64,000 bases of DNA from Heligmosomoides polygyrus polygyrus (lineage: Eukaryota > Nematoda > Chromadorea > Rhabditida > Heligmosomidae). The notes beneath the pieces were generated by a model. It saw only the letters and a program-made list of their open reading frames with translations, was not told the DNA's origin and did not search any database. Below, in pieces: positions 1 through 10,711 of this stretch. Each line of letters opens with the position of its first letter. The first letter of the stretch is position 1. The DNA is taken from NCBI GenBank assembly GCA_947396885.1, contig OX377206.1:7206658-7270657 (forward strand), given 5' to 3'. A program made the position numbers and the translations under genes.

Positions 1-204
1 AAAGTGCGGTTTTTCGGTGTCTATTCAAAAGACGCGTCCGGTACTGTATATAGCAAAGCCAGTTTTTTTACTGTAATGAATCAGAGAATGTCTAAAGAGG
101 AAAAGAAGACGTTCGGGGTGTTCCATTCTCCGGGTTTGGGGCGAAGTCCCAACCAGACGTTTGGCGGCCGGCAGGCCGTTGAATGTCTGGTTTTCAATAA
201 TCGA

Positions 205-345
205 ATTTGAAAACATTCGACAATCGCGATATTTTGAATATTCGAATTCGTATACATTCGAATAATGCGACTTTCTGAACACTTGAATTCCAATACGTTC
301 AAAAAGCGATTTTTTGAATATTCGAATTCGTACGTGCAGCCCTAC
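205..345. repeat. TTCGAA-rich repeat, copy 1
   Basis: A stretch dense in TTCGAA/GAATTC-like hexamers with alternating phrases such as ATATTCGAATTCGTA and ACATTCGAATAATGCGA. The same texture recurs at 15745, 19485, 23165 and 56575, so it is a dispersed repeat. No coding sense was found on either strand. Confidence 0.6.
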
Positions 346-817
346 CTGAATTTTTCGTAAGGAAATCGTAAAAAATTGCATCAAACCAGTAAATAAACAA
401 ATGAGAAAGACGGCACTTTTAAAGCTGTTACATTTTAGAGAAGAGAAAGAATTACTAAACGAGAATTTACCTCTTGACAACGACATGCAAGACAATGGCG
501 TATCCTAATCTTAGTGACTTACCAGGTAAGTCCATGTAAAAGTCATCCAGTCTAGAAAAGCTACGTTTTCTTTGTGTATTTTTGCAAATCGGAGCAGAAC
601 TGAGAGATTAGATATCTGTGATTACATCAGGAGAAGTGGAGCGCTCTGAAGCGGTAATCAGTGGTATTAGTCGTCGCGATCCGTGATTTGGAGCAAAATT
701 CCAGTAAGCAACAGTCATCTAATTATTTGCAGCACTGCTGCTGCTGCTGCTGCAGTGATGGACGAGTCTGGATAGAGTTTGGAGATAGCAAGAATCTCCC
801 AACCAACGGAGGAATAA
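346..817. other. No gene recognised
   Basis: Ordinary mixed sequence with a short CTG run near 735-752. The open frames here show no family resemblance, and the cysteine run in one of them comes from the CTG repeat. Confidence 0.5.
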
Positions 818-1108
818 TGAAGGAGAAGAGATGGCGTTGTTCAATCAGTGTTTGGAGTCCGCCACGCATTCTGTTCTTCTGTGGTTTATATAATAGCATC
901 GTCATTTTGAAGGCGTATTTGGCCTATACGATGACTTACGGGAGTCACTCAGTTGAACAAGTCAGACCTAGTCAAGTCTGGTACCAATTCGAGAAGCGGG
1001 ATGGGATTAAAGGCTCGGCTGTTTTGGGCGTGATCCCAACCAAGAACCTTGACTGCGAGGTGCACGCGACAGCCGGCGCTTCCTCCGACTACGCTGCCAC
1101 GCGCCCAA
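818..1108 (-). repeat. tRNA-derived SINE, diverged copy
   Basis: Read on the minus strand this matches the family best seen at 11328-11617: a tRNA-like head (at the high-coordinate end here), a unique body, and a short repeat tail near 818. The body phrase GACTTACGGGAGTCACTCAG and the head phrase CGCGACAGCCGGCGC identify it. It is heavily diverged. Confidence 0.65.
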
Positions 1109-1877
1109 CAACTAGTCTCATAAAATTATGGACCTCTTAAAAGAGCACCACGTTCTTCAGTACTTCCGACTTTTCAAGAAAATTAGCTTCTTCGTAAAGA
1201 AGACAGCTCTCCACGAGTTCTTCAAGACAGGTCTATGGATTTATTGATTTCCTATCGAGTGCGATGCTCATCGGCCTGAAAAGTTTGACCACTTGGAGAG
1301 ATTCTTTAGCAAAATCCTCAAGCAGGAAAGTCCATGGAAGAAAAGGAATGAATCAATCATTTGTAGAACGGTGGTAGACAGCTGTGATGATTTCCCACAA
1401 ATGCTGACGAAACAACAATTAACTGAATACCCCTGGGTGTCTGACTGATGTTGATAGAAGTGATTCGAGGTAAACAGTCAAGGAGAGATGGAAAATGTAA
1501 GAAACTGACAATCGCTCCAATACTGCTCCCATGGACAGCGCTGTATATTTTATTCGTGTATTTATCTATTATATTACTACATTTGCAGTGGACCAGCATT
1601 AAAAAAACTTCTTCTTCTTCTTGCATTAAAGACAAGTTACAACAAAAAAAGAAATAAAGAAAAGAAAGAAAAGAGAAATAAACAGGAATTCAACAAAACA
1701 AAGCACTAAAAAACAAAAAACGGAATAAAAATAGAACTATGTAGTAGTCGGTACAGCTTGTTGACTTACGTCATAAAAGGTCATACCTAAGTATTATTTT
1801 ACCAACAAACTCTTCAGATTGCTCGGCTGTTAACACAGTTGGCATATTTTTATTTTTTGACATACTTCAGGCTTTCG
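1109..1877. other. No gene recognised
   Basis: A-rich, with a low-complexity AAAAGAAA block around 1645-1730. The open frames between 1357 and 1657 on both strands have no recognisable domain and were not called. Confidence 0.45.
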
Positions 1878-2168
1878 GGCACGTGTAGCGCAGTTGGAGA
1901 AGGTACCACCTGTCGCGTGCACCCGATACCAGGTTCCTGGTTCGAATTTACCACCCAGGCCAACCAAGCCTTCCATCCCTCCGGGGTCGGTGAATTGGTA
2001 CCAGACTTGTCTGTGAAGGATAAAGCGCTGACTTGTTCATCGGCTGGCCACCGCAAGTTATTGTGTGGCCAAATACGCATTCAAATCGCCTCCACGACAT
2101 CACGAAGAATTAAAATGCGTGGCGCATCTCAAGAAGGGTTGAGTAACTCCGTCATTTATCCTCTATCC
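1878..2168 (+). repeat. tRNA-derived SINE
   Basis: Full-length copy on the + strand. It has an A-box-like TAGCGCAGTTGG near 1885, a B-box-like GGTTCGAATTTACC near 1940, the SINE body, and a tail GTCATTTATCCTCTATCC. The flanks CTTCAGGCTTTCGGGCA (left) and TTTTAGACTTTCGGCA (right) look like a worn target duplication. Confidence 0.8.
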
Positions 2169-2445
2169 CATATTTTAGACTTTCGGCATACACTAGTTGG
2201 CGTATATCTGAAAAAAAGCTGGCATGTGAGTTTGTTCTTAAAATGGCTGGTGCGGTCTTCAACAGATCACCTCTGATGTTCGAATTCGACAAACTAAATA
2301 AATGAATGTTATATATTAATATTCTAACTCCTAAGAATAAAGGACGGAGTTAGTCAATCCTTTTAACCATGCACGTATTCTAATTCTACGGGAGGCGATT
2401 CACTTACGGAATTGGCCAACACAACGCCTTGTGATGACCAACCGA

Positions 2446-2717
2446 TGTAAAGGTCCCTTTGGGATGCGCCACGCATTCTGCTTCTACGGAAGGAATCGCG
2501 GAGGCGATTTTGAATGCGTATTCGGTCATAGAATAACTTTCGGAGGCCAGCAGATAAACAAGTCAACACTTTTCTCTTCCCAGACAAGTCTGATACCAAT
2601 TCACCGATCCCGGAGGGATGGAAGGCTTGGTTGGCCTGGGCAGGAAATCCGAACCAGGTACCTGCAATCGGGTGCAGGCTAGAGCCGACATCTCAATCCA
2701 CTGCGCTACCTCGTGCC
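2446..2717 (-). repeat. tRNA-derived SINE
   Basis: Minus-strand copy. The tail side starts at CCCTTTGGGATGCGCC and the head ends at CTGCGCTACCTCGTGCC. The tandem tail itself has been lost. Confidence 0.75.
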
Positions 2718-2921
2718 TTATGTGAAGAGAATAAAAAATAAGTTCTTCCTTTGGATAGCCACACGCATCTGAGCAATAATGATGGTGCTTAATGCAATCA
2801 CTGCAGGCGTCGTGTACAAAGCATATAGAGCCGACAGAATTAAACGGACGGGCGATTCGAATTCGATGACGTGCACTTCGATTCTAAGGAATATTTCATT
2901 GATTAACTCATACTCTTAATT

Positions 2922-2984
2922 AGCTCTATATACTCCCGCACGGAAAGCGAAGTATGCTGGTTCGAGTCCCGCCTGGCGCAAGAG
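2922..2984 (+). repeat. tRNA-like repeat, 3' half only
   Basis: Contains a perfect B-box GGTTCGAGTCC followed by CGCCTGGCGCAAGAG. It matches the 3' halves of the tRNA-like sequences at 12443-12514 and 17397-17467, including sequence past the tRNA end. The 5' half is missing, so this is a repeat fragment and not a tRNA gene. Confidence 0.55.
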
Positions 2985-3289
2985 TATTGGTGGTAACTAG
3001 AGATCCAACTAGCCACTTACCTACGGCTATAACAACCGCTTCACGCATATTAGAAGGTGTGAGACATCAGACTCTCAAATTTTTAATCAATTTGAAATGG
3101 AAAATTTTGAGCAGACAATAAATGTAGATAGATTTATGTTAAAGAAATACAGGTTCACCAGACTCAGCGATGAAACGATGAGCAAGCGCGCAGAATTTGT
3201 GCAATCACAAAGAAGCCATTAAAGAGCTACTCTTCTGGAGCACAACAAAGAATAACGGATGCTCCTGCTTTAATAGGTTAATGGAAAGT

Positions 3290-3540
3290 TTATCTTTTCA
3301 TCACTTTTGACCGCCCAGATCGTCTTCGTTTGACCAAGCAATCGTCCAACTGAACCGATAACAAACGACTACGCACGAAAACGAGGGATCGGCAAAAAAT
3401 TGAACGAAAATTTCCTTGCCTCCGATTGGTCTGGAATTTGGACAGCGGGGACAGATGATGATGGTGACTCCGAAAAGGTGGGAATTTCCCCGAATGAACT
3501 TGTTCCAGATATACCGCATCTTGGTTCAGATTGATGTAAA
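3290..3540. repeat. Diverged repeat, partner of 4262-4470
   Basis: Shares GATCGTCTTCGTTTGACCAA, GGGATCGGCAAAAAA and the preceding AATAACGGATGCT with the stretch at 4262-4470. This is an old duplication or dispersed repeat with no coding features. Confidence 0.45.
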
Positions 3541-4261
3541 CTTCAGATTACACCTTTAGTCTGATGCGAAAATAAGTCAGCGACTTTTACACCACAGATG
3601 GGAAAAGTCATAAAATCAGAACCCCTAGACGAAGCGGCTCCACTTTTTCCCTTGGAATTTTCTTACCCTATGTACAGCAGAAAAACTTTCTTCATCTAGT
3701 GCTACATAAAAACGCTAGCGTAGATCCCTTATAGCGTTGGTTTACATGAAGCCTATTAAACCATCATGTATGAGATCAGAGAGACTCCCTAGTGCCTAAT
3801 CTAACATCCGGTCTGTATAACGGCTCGGGCTTCGTCCTGGATGAGCAAGTCTTTTCTCCTTAATTCTTGATTACAATGGCTAAAGCGTTATCGATATCTG
3901 TTGGTCTACGCCTGTGAAAAGGCTTCTGAATCGTGACACGCCCGTGACACGGTATCTGTGACACATCTTCCGAATCCCGACCCCCGCGCCTTTATGCCCT
4001 GAAACCCACATCGGAATGAGAGACAACCGGACAGATGGATAGATCCTATGTCTTTGAATAATTTCACCAGTCGTTGTATCGTTAGTCATTGCATGGACGG
4101 CCTCTAGTTTAAAGGGTTTGAGGTCTACACTGAATAGCGAAACCACGTTCGAATGTGTTGGATTCAGATTATAACAAATAAGTCAGAAGCCCTCCAGAAG
4201 CTCTCCAGAACTGTTCTGGAGAAAACTGAAGAATAATTGATGCTACTGATTCAGCAGAAGC

Positions 4262-4470
4262 CCAACTTTTCATCTCATTCGACTGCCAAGATCACCTTCG
4301 TTTGACCAAATGGGGGATCGGCAAAAAACTCAGCAATTTTTTTTTGTGACCGATTGATCTGAAAGTTAGGCAACGTTGACGGGGACGGCTGAGAGGAGGA
4401 AAAGGTAAAAATTTTACAGAGTAAACTTGTTCCTGATCAGAAAATATGCACTTTCTTTCATCATGGCTTC
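4262..4470. repeat. Diverged repeat, partner of 3290-3540
   Basis: Matches 3290-3540 through GATCACCTTCGTTTGACCAA and GGGGATCGGCAAAAAAC, preceded by AATAATTGATGCT. Between the two copies I see no gene. Confidence 0.45.
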
Positions 4471-4790
4471 TAAGCAAGGGTGTGCTTAAATGAAATCCGA
4501 AATTTCGTAAATCGTAAAATACGAAAATAAATAAAAATAAATAAATACGAAAAATCTCCGTAACTCGTAAGAATAACTTCAGGTGTAGTGGCACTCCCTT
4601 TCTGGTAACGCTAGTTCATGAAGCTACCTTTCGGCCGCACGGACGGCTTCGCAACGACTTCGCCGTAGTAATAACTTCTCTTCATCAATTTAAGCTGCAA
4701 CCAATGTCATGGTTGCCCGAAGGAAGAATACCTTAACTACGCCGATTGCGGCAAGTTAGAAAGAAACAGAAAAAATGAACGACACTCACA

Positions 4791-5040
4791 AAAAATGGAT
4801 AACTTGATAAATATTGATTAATGGCGATTGATGCTTTAAAAACAACTTTCAGCTTCGTGTTGAGCGACCTCGACTACCCCTCAGCTGAAGTTTTGGATCC
4901 CTTCAACGACATCCACAGAAAATCGATAATTTGATCAATATCGATTGACGGCGATCGACGCTTCAAAAGCAAACTTCACATTCGTGTTCAGCGACCTCCA
5001 TTACCCCCACGACTAAAGTTTCGACTTGCCATCGTTGAGT
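4791..5040. repeat. Two-copy tandem repeat, period about 126 bp
   Basis: AAAATGGATAACTTGATAAA at about 4793 recurs as AAAATCGATAATTTGATCAA at about 4919, each followed by a matching GCGATTGATGCTT/GCGATCGACGCTT and TTCGTGTTGAGCGACCTC/TTCGTGTTCAGCGACCTC. The ATCGAT-rich content resembles the minisatellites at 20070 and 58865. Confidence 0.6.
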
Positions 5041-5115
5041 ATCGTCAAGACGCAGTGCCCCCACTACAGTTGTGATGGATGAACGGACGGAAGGACGGAA
5101 ACACAACACAACACA

Positions 5116-5182
5116 CATACATACATACATACATACATACATACATACATACATACATACATACATACATACATACACACAT
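5116..5182. repeat. (CATA)n microsatellite
   Basis: Uninterrupted CATA tetranucleotide array ending in ACACACAT, directly abutting the 3' end of the RTE retrotransposon. A related CATA/CACA stretch lies on the other side at 8320-8355. Confidence 0.95.
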
Positions 5183-8100
5183 CTTCTTCTTCTTCTTCTT
5201 CAGCGTCTGTCCCGCTTCGTAGCGGGGTCCGCTATTCTGGTGTCATGACGCCACCTTTCCCGATCCAGCGCTAGATCAGGGTGGACGCCAGCCGCTTTCA
5301 AGTCCGTATGTAACGTATCAGCCCAGCGCTGCTTCGGGCGCCCTCTAGGCCGCTTTCCTACCACCTCGAACTTAAGGCCTATCTTGCGGACGCTATCTTC
5401 CTTTCCACGAAGAACGTGGCCGTACCATCGTAAGCGAGCTTCGCGCATCTTGTCCGCTATCGGCGCGACACCGAACTTCTGCCGAATAGCATCATTTCGA
5501 ATGCGGTCCATGCGGGTGACTCCAGCCGTCCAGCGTAGCATCTTCGTCTCCATGACGCTGAGGCGCGTTTCAACTTCCTTAGTCGCAGGCCAACACTCAG
5601 CGCCGTACATCGCTACTGGCCGGATGACTGCCCTGTAGATCTTTGACTTAAAGCGCTCCGGTATCTTCCTATCGCAGAGCACCCCAGTCAACGAGCGCCA
5701 CTTGGACCAAGCTGCACTCACGCGTGAATTCACTTCGACCATCAGTTTGCCGTCAGACGCGACTGCTGATCCCAGGTACTTAAAGACCGCAGTGCGTGGA
5801 AGCTCGATGCCGTTAACCTTGATGGAGCTGGACTCGGTAACGTCCGTCGTTAAATACTCGGTCTTCTTCACGTTCAATCTGAGTCCAAACCGCTCCAAGC
5901 GATCACACCAAGCTTGCACCTCTCGCTCGAGTTCACCTTTATCTTCGCTAGCGAGCATCACGTCATCGGCATAAAGCAACGTCCAAGGGACGGGCTTCTG
6001 AAGATCTCGTGTGATGGCATCCATGACGACAACAAAGAGGAGTGGAGAAAGCGCAGAACCCTGGTGTACCCCGACGGAGATGGGGAACTCCATCGAGGTT
6101 CCAGCTGCAGCTTGCACTCGACTCTTTGGACAAGAGTAGAGAATTCGCACCCACTCTATGAGCTCTTCGGGAACTCCATGATGTCGCAAGGCGTACCATA
6201 TCACTTCACGCGGTACGCGGTCAAAGGCCTTCTCCAAGTCGAGGAAGGCGATATGCACTGCCTTCTGTTTCTCGCGATGCTTCTCTATCAGGAGGCGGGC
6301 GGCGTGTATGGCATCAATGGTGCCACAGCCAGCCACGAAGCCGCACTGATTGCTGGAAAGCTGGACGATGTCCCGAATTCGTCCATCGACAACTCGCTCA
6401 AAGATCTTCATGCTGTGCGAAAGCAAGCGAATCGGACGGTAATTGGAGCAGTCTGCAGGACTGCCCTTCTTCTTCCAAATCGGAATCGTCGTACTTTGGC
6501 GCCAACTCTCAGGCACTTTTTTCTCCGCCACAACCTGATTAAAGAACTTCGCCAACCACTCAGCAGGGTACCAAAACTTCGACTTCCACAGTTCTGCTGC
6601 CACGTCGTCGGGCCCAGTCGCTTTGCCTGGCCTCATCTTCTTCAAAGCCGCTTCAATCTCCTCCACGGTGATCTTCTGAACGGGGCCGTGGGTTGGAGCC
6701 GTTGAGGGGATGGCTGGATGAGGAAATTCTACTGTAGAGATTTCCTCAAAGTAATCGCGCCATCGCTTCAATGCCTTCTTGCGGTCCGTAAGAAGACGGC
6801 CGTTCTCATCATTGATGCCGAAGAACTTCTCGATGTCCTCGGTCTGGCGATGGCGATTCTTTGCGAGTCGGTACAGATACCGCTCCCCATCGCGCGACTC
6901 GAGCTTCTCGTTGACATCTCCATAATGAGTGGCTTTTGCAACAGCCACGGCCTTCTTTGCAGCTTTCTTCGCTTCTTGGTACTTCCGCCAGTTATCGGCT
7001 GTCTTTTCGCCGAGAAACACGTGATATAGCGTCTTCTTCTCTCGAACTTTGGCTTTCACGTCATCTGTCCACAGCCAGGCCTGCTTGTCGACCTTCCGTC
7101 GTCCAGGCTTCGTGATGCCGAGCTCCGACCGTGCAGCGTGACGAATCGCGTCGGTGGCCTTCTCCCAAGTTTCGTCGACAGTTGTCACTGTCGGTAACCG
7201 CACGCGAGAAATCACAGCTGCTTCCTTCTCTTTCATTCGCCACCACTTGATTCTTGGTGCACCGCATCGCTCGACCTGCTTCAGCCTCGGAGGGGCGATC
7301 TTTAAAGTACAGATCAGCGGTCGATGCTGTGGGGCGACCGTCTCATACGGCACGACCTTCGCGTCTGTGACAAGACTTCGGTCTCGATCCTTCACAAGGA
7401 CAAAGTCTATCTGAGTCCTGGTGTTCCCGCTATAGAACGAGATGAGGTGGGAATCACGTTTGCGAAATACGGTGTTCACTATGGTGAGGTTGTGCGATTC
7501 CGCATATTCAAGGATACGCTCACCATCTGCGTTACGCGATCCGTAACCGAACCCACCATGACAGCCGTACCCGTCTTTCGTCGCGCCGACGTGCCCGTTG
7601 AGGTCACCAGCGACTATGATGACATCTTTCGACGGTAGCTCTGCTGTCTTCTCATCAAGCAGGCTCCAAAACTCTTCCTTGGCTTGATCCGAGCAGCCAG
7701 TCTGTGGAGCATACGCAGAGAAGAAGTGATAGAGTCGCTCCTTCGCGGCGACAACGATCTTCATCAATCGATCGTCAAAGCGCTCGACGCTTACAATCGA
7801 GTCACGAAATCGTTCGGAGACGATTATTCCGACACCACTGGTGGTCCTGGGACTTCCACATAGAACGGCCTTGAAGCCACGTCCTATGTCCCTTGACTTA
7901 CGGCAGGACCACCTCGTCTCCTGCACCGCACAGAAATCAACTCTTCTACGCTCCAGTGCTTCAACCAACTCGCACGAGCGGCCCGTCAACGTACCCACAT
8001 TCAGCGTTGCCACGCGGGTCCTGCTTACGTTACGGGACTTTCGGACTAGCTCAGTTGCCCCCCGATGCCGTCCTCGCATCAGGGACCCTCGCATACTTCT

Positions 8101-8319
8101 CACACTCGCCGGGCTCTGCGAGTGCGCGTCGGCTCCCGCGGACGCCGTAGCACTATCTCGAAACACTTGAGCTGTCATACACCATGTGATGTGACATGGG
8201 TCTTCGTAGGCCGGCCTGTCACAAGGGCCTGTCGCCTGCAATCGAGTGTCCGTGTTCGGCTTAACTCGCAGAGCGAGTAGTTTCCAGTGGCACCACGTGG
8301 AGGAACGGACATCGCCACC
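5183..8319 (-). mobile_element. Full-length RTE-type non-LTR retrotransposon
   Basis: A 3.1-kb element on the minus strand whose single long reading frame encodes an AP endonuclease and a reverse transcriptase. Its 3' end is a run of GAA triplets (CTTCTTCTT on +, from 5183). The 16-mer ACATACATACACACAT lies immediately outside both ends, at 5167-5182 and 8320-8335, and looks like a target site duplication. The low-complexity target makes its exact length uncertain. Open frame, clean ends and matching flanks suggest a recent insertion. Clade assignment rests on single-frame architecture and short simple-repeat tail. Confidence 0.9.
5200..8178 (-). CDS. RTE retrotransposon endonuclease/reverse transcriptase
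   Basis: A polyprotein of about 992 aa that would nick target DNA and copy the element RNA into it. The frame is open up to 8349, but that extension runs through the flanking microsatellite. I therefore take the first ATG inside the element (8178). Residues ~57-290 form an APE-type endonuclease: LNVGT, QETRW, a GDLNGHVG metal-binding motif and IDFVL. Residues ~560-830 form the reverse transcriptase, with NYRPI, FLDLEKAFD (Asp 647 and 653), HQGSALSPLLF and the catalytic YADD at 736-739. The tail has a basic RPRGRPKQRW segment. No frameshift or internal stop, so the product is potentially functional. Confidence 0.92.
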   Translation of the reverse strand: MTAQVFRDSATASAGADAHSQSPASVRSMRGSLMRGRHRGATELVRKSRNVSRTRVATLNVGTLTGRSCELVEALERRRVDFCAVQETRWSCRKSRDIGRGFKAVLCGSPRTTSGVGIIVSERFRDSIVSVERFDDRLMKIVVAAKERLYHFFSAYAPQTGCSDQAKEEFWSLLDEKTAELPSKDVIIVAGDLNGHVGATKDGYGCHGGFGYGSRNADGERILEYAESHNLTIVNTVFRKRDSHLISFYSGNTRTQIDFVLVKDRDRSLVTDAKVVPYETVAPQHRPLICTLKIAPPRLKQVERCGAPRIKWWRMKEKEAAVISRVRLPTVTTVDETWEKATDAIRHAARSELGITKPGRRKVDKQAWLWTDDVKAKVREKKTLYHVFLGEKTADNWRKYQEAKKAAKKAVAVAKATHYGDVNEKLESRDGERYLYRLAKNRHRQTEDIEKFFGINDENGRLLTDRKKALKRWRDYFEEISTVEFPHPAIPSTAPTHGPVQKITVEEIEAALKKMRPGKATGPDDVAAELWKSKFWYPAEWLAKFFNQVVAEKKVPESWRQSTTIPIWKKKGSPADCSNYRPIRLLSHSMKIFERVVDGRIRDIVQLSSNQCGFVAGCGTIDAIHAARLLIEKHREKQKAVHIAFLDLEKAFDRVPREVIWYALRHHGVPEELIEWVRILYSCPKSRVQAAAGTSMEFPISVGVHQGSALSPLLFVVVMDAITRDLQKPVPWTLLYADDVMLASEDKGELEREVQAWCDRLERFGLRLNVKKTEYLTTDVTESSSIKVNGIELPRTAVFKYLGSAVASDGKLMVEVNSRVSAAWSKWRSLTGVLCDRKIPERFKSKIYRAVIRPVAMYGAECWPATKEVETRLSVMETKMLRWTAGVTRMDRIRNDAIRQKFGVAPIADKMREARLRWYGHVLRGKEDSVRKIGLKFEVVGKRPRGRPKQRWADTLHTDLKAAGVHPDLALDRERWRHDTRIADPATKRDRR

Positions 8320-8335
8320 ACATACATACACACAT

Positions 8336-8789
8336 ACACACACAAACACACACAGCTCCTTTATATAGTAGCAGGATTTTTATCTAAAACTGAGTAGTTT
8401 TCTAGTCAACTGAACAGTTAACTGAATACCGTTAAAGTCAGCTGAACACCTTAGATCCTTTCAAACCGAACCACGCACTTTCTAGGAAACTCTAAGTGAG
8501 CTGCTGATTGAAAAAGCTTATCTACTTTAAATGGGAGCATATAAATGATAGCCAAATAAAAAGCACATACATAAAATTCCCATCATTTAGGTTGCGTATA
8601 AATCTACTTTACCAAGAACAATCGCAACAAGTCTCTGTCAATACTAGAGAAGAATTAAAACGTTATTTATCCGCTGACCAATTCAGCGAAAATAATGTTT
8701 GTTTAAGTAATCAAACAAACATCATGAAAGGAAAGACTTCAGTTTAAAGCGATAAGGGGTTAATTTGGTTTGAAAAAACATTATTTGAA
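8336..8789. other. No gene recognised
   Basis: CACA-rich remnant of the microsatellite, then AT-rich sequence. The small open frame at 8508-8747 has no recognisable domain. Confidence 0.5.
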
Positions 8790-9066
8790 GGACGGCGTTA
8801 TTCAATTCCCTTTGGGATGCGCCATGCATTCTACTTCTACGGGATGTCGTGGAGGAGAGTTGAATCCGTATTTGGCCTTACAATGACTTGCGTGGCCAGC
8901 CGATGAACAAGTCAGCTCTTTATCCTTCCCAGACAAGTCTGGTACCAATTCACCGACCCCGGAAGGATAGAAGGCTTGATTGGCCTGGGCGGGAAATCCG
9001 AACCAGGAACCTTGTATCGGGTGCAGGCGACAGCTGGCGCCTCCTCCGACTGCGCTCCACGCGACC
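8790..9066 (-). repeat. tRNA-derived SINE with 8-bp flanking repeat
   Basis: Minus-strand copy from GGACGGCGTTATTCAA to the head CTGCGCTCCACGCGACC. TATTTGAA lies directly on both sides (8782-8789 and 9067-9074), consistent with a target site duplication. Confidence 0.85.
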
Positions 9067-9482
9067 TATTTGAAACATATTAAAGAAAATGGTAAACAAA
9101 GGGTTACAAGATAGTAGTAGGTTGTCCGGAAAGTTTTCAGCGTTTTGTATTACTATTTTCCATTCTTCTTTTTTAAAGTGAAAATTCAAATTGCTCTGGG
9201 TATTAATGCTATTTTCTGTACAAAATGTTTCGCTCTATCTGATCAATTACTTCACATTTAAACGTTGTTTTGTATTTCTGTCTGTTCTTGAAGGTATGTC
9301 GAAGATTTGTTCTTTTCTACTTTTACGCAACAAATCTGACCTCTGAATCTGAATTTTGGAACGAGTCATCATTTATGATGAACACTGAATTCTGTACGAT
9401 AACAGGAAACGTTCCGAAAAGTGGTTGGATGCCGATGACCCCCTAGGCATTTTCCAAAGGCGAACCTCCACCAAAGAAGGTA

Positions 9483-9951
9483 ATGGTCACTGTGTGGTGG
9501 TCGGCGGCAGGTGTGATCCATTATAACTTCTTGGCACCAAGTCAAACGATTACAGCAGAGTCCTACCGTAAGGAAATTGACGAAATGCACGGAATATTGT
9601 ATAAACTTCGGCCAGCATTGGTCAACAGAAGAGACCCGAATCTTTTGCACGATAAGGGGTCGTTTAGTGTGCGCACGATGCGCGACGCGATGCATGTGTA
9701 GTGGCCAAATTGATCGAGCCACGCTATTGATCGATTCGGCTACTACACATGGTCGCGCGCACAACAAACGACCCCTAACGTCCGCCCGCTCATTTCACAA
9801 ATCACTGTTCGAAAATTAAACGAATTAAGGGTTCAAGTTCTACCTTACCCACCATATTCTCCAGACCTCTCACCAACCGACTACCACCTTTTCAAACACT
9901 TCCAACTTTTTCGCTGGTAAAACCTTAACAAATCAGGGCCAAGCCAAAACT
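9483..9951 (+). pseudogene. Mariner transposase fragment (interrupted)
   Basis: Catalytic-domain remnant of a mariner (DDD-type) transposase. The conserved WW..GVIHYNFL, LLHD and YSPDLSPTDYH motifs are present in order. The LLHD aspartate sits immediately before the MITE insertion, and the reading frame resumes at the MITE's far side. There is no intact N-terminal helix-turn-helix region. Confidence 0.85.
9656..9775. mobile_element. Palindromic MITE (GGGGTCGTTTAGTG family) inside mariner 1
   Basis: A 120-bp near-palindrome with ends GGGGTCGTTTAGTGTGCGCA and its complement, and a core AGTGGCCAAATTGATCGAG mirrored by TCGATTCGGCTACTA. TAA flanks both sides (9653-9655, 9776-9778). Removing the element plus one TAA restores the mariner sequence, so insertion is direct. 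Sister copies are at 46311-46432 and 45109-45570. Confidence 0.92.
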
Positions 9952-10197
9952 GCTTTCTTGGATTTTGCCGATTCTCTACCTTCTAAGTTTTTCGCTGATG
10001 GAATAAGTCGACTGGTGGCTCCTTGGCAAAGATGTACTGATTCGAACGGCACTTATTTGATCTCAATCTGATAAGACTTCAGAAAGTCATTGTAGTTCAA
10101 AGTGAAGCAGTAAAAACCCTGAGAACTTTCCGGACAACCTAATAGTTTTAAAACGCGATCCAGTGCACATCGTGGAAGGGAAAATAGCAAACAGCCC

Positions 10198-10316
10198 GGG
10201 ACACTGACTTGTCCAACGCCTGGTCACCCTAAGTCATTGTATAGGCCAAATACGCTGCGATATTCCGTAAAAGTAGAATGTGTGGCGCATTCCAAAAAGA
10301 ATTGACTGAGACCTCA
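10198..10316 (+). repeat. SINE 3' fragment
   Basis: Only the 3' half of the SINE body is present: GACTTGTCCAACGCCTGGTCACC through GTAGAATGTGTGGCGCATTCC. The head is missing. Confidence 0.6.
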
Positions 10317-10711
10317 TAGTTAGGCATCTATTACATACTTGAGTGGTCACCTAGCAGTAACTGCAACGCGAAACACAAATTCACAATCTCTGTCGTATCT
10401 CTTTAATAGACACACCATGACGTGCACTGGTAACCCCATGGAAACATCATTTAGGTCTAGTAGCTGCTCCAGACGTCGCATTAAATCATGAATGGTATTT
10501 CTTTATGGCTTCGCCTCAATTCGTTTCGATTGGCTTAGTTTGATCCGATTATGAAGAAGTCAACTAAATGGCAGTTAGCGAATAAAATATGAATCAGCGA
10601 ACGATCGTCTCCTTTCATGTATAAGACGACCTTGGAAGGGGGTTGTAAAAATGCTAAATGCTTGAAGGCAAAAAACTTCTATGGAGACATTTTTATTGAC
10701 TATTTTGCACA
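10317..10711. other. No gene recognised
   Basis: Unique sequence between two SINE copies, with no domain-bearing open frame. Confidence 0.5.

Larger units (their letters stand above)
9120..10139 (+). mobile_element. Mariner element 1, internally deleted and carrying a MITE
   Basis: Terminal inverted repeats GGTTGTCCGGAAAGTT (left) and AACTTTCCGGACAACC (right) are flanked by TA on both sides (9118-9119, 10140-10141), the Tc1/mariner target duplication. The transposase remnant reads VTVWWSAAGVIHYNFLAPSQ from 9483, then EIDEMH and RPALVNRRDPNLLHD. The MITE at 9656-9775 splits the frame, and downstream come YPPYSPDLSPTDYHLF and a stop. The N-terminal DNA-binding half is missing and several stops are present, so it is not autonomous. 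It is about 0.9 kb without the MITE, against the usual 1.3 kb. Confidence 0.9.

Noticed and set aside
661..905. Cys-run protein (or Gln-run on the other strand)
   Set aside because: The run is a short CTG microsatellite with no surrounding domain.
5914..6705. 263-codon + strand frame opposite the RTE gene
   Set aside because: It is antisense to the reverse transcriptase and endonuclease coding frame with no domain of its own.
8179..8349. N-terminal extension of the RTE protein (MFVCVCVYVC...)
   Set aside because: It is encoded by the flanking CATA/CACA microsatellite outside the element's 5' border and has no in-element ATG before 8178.
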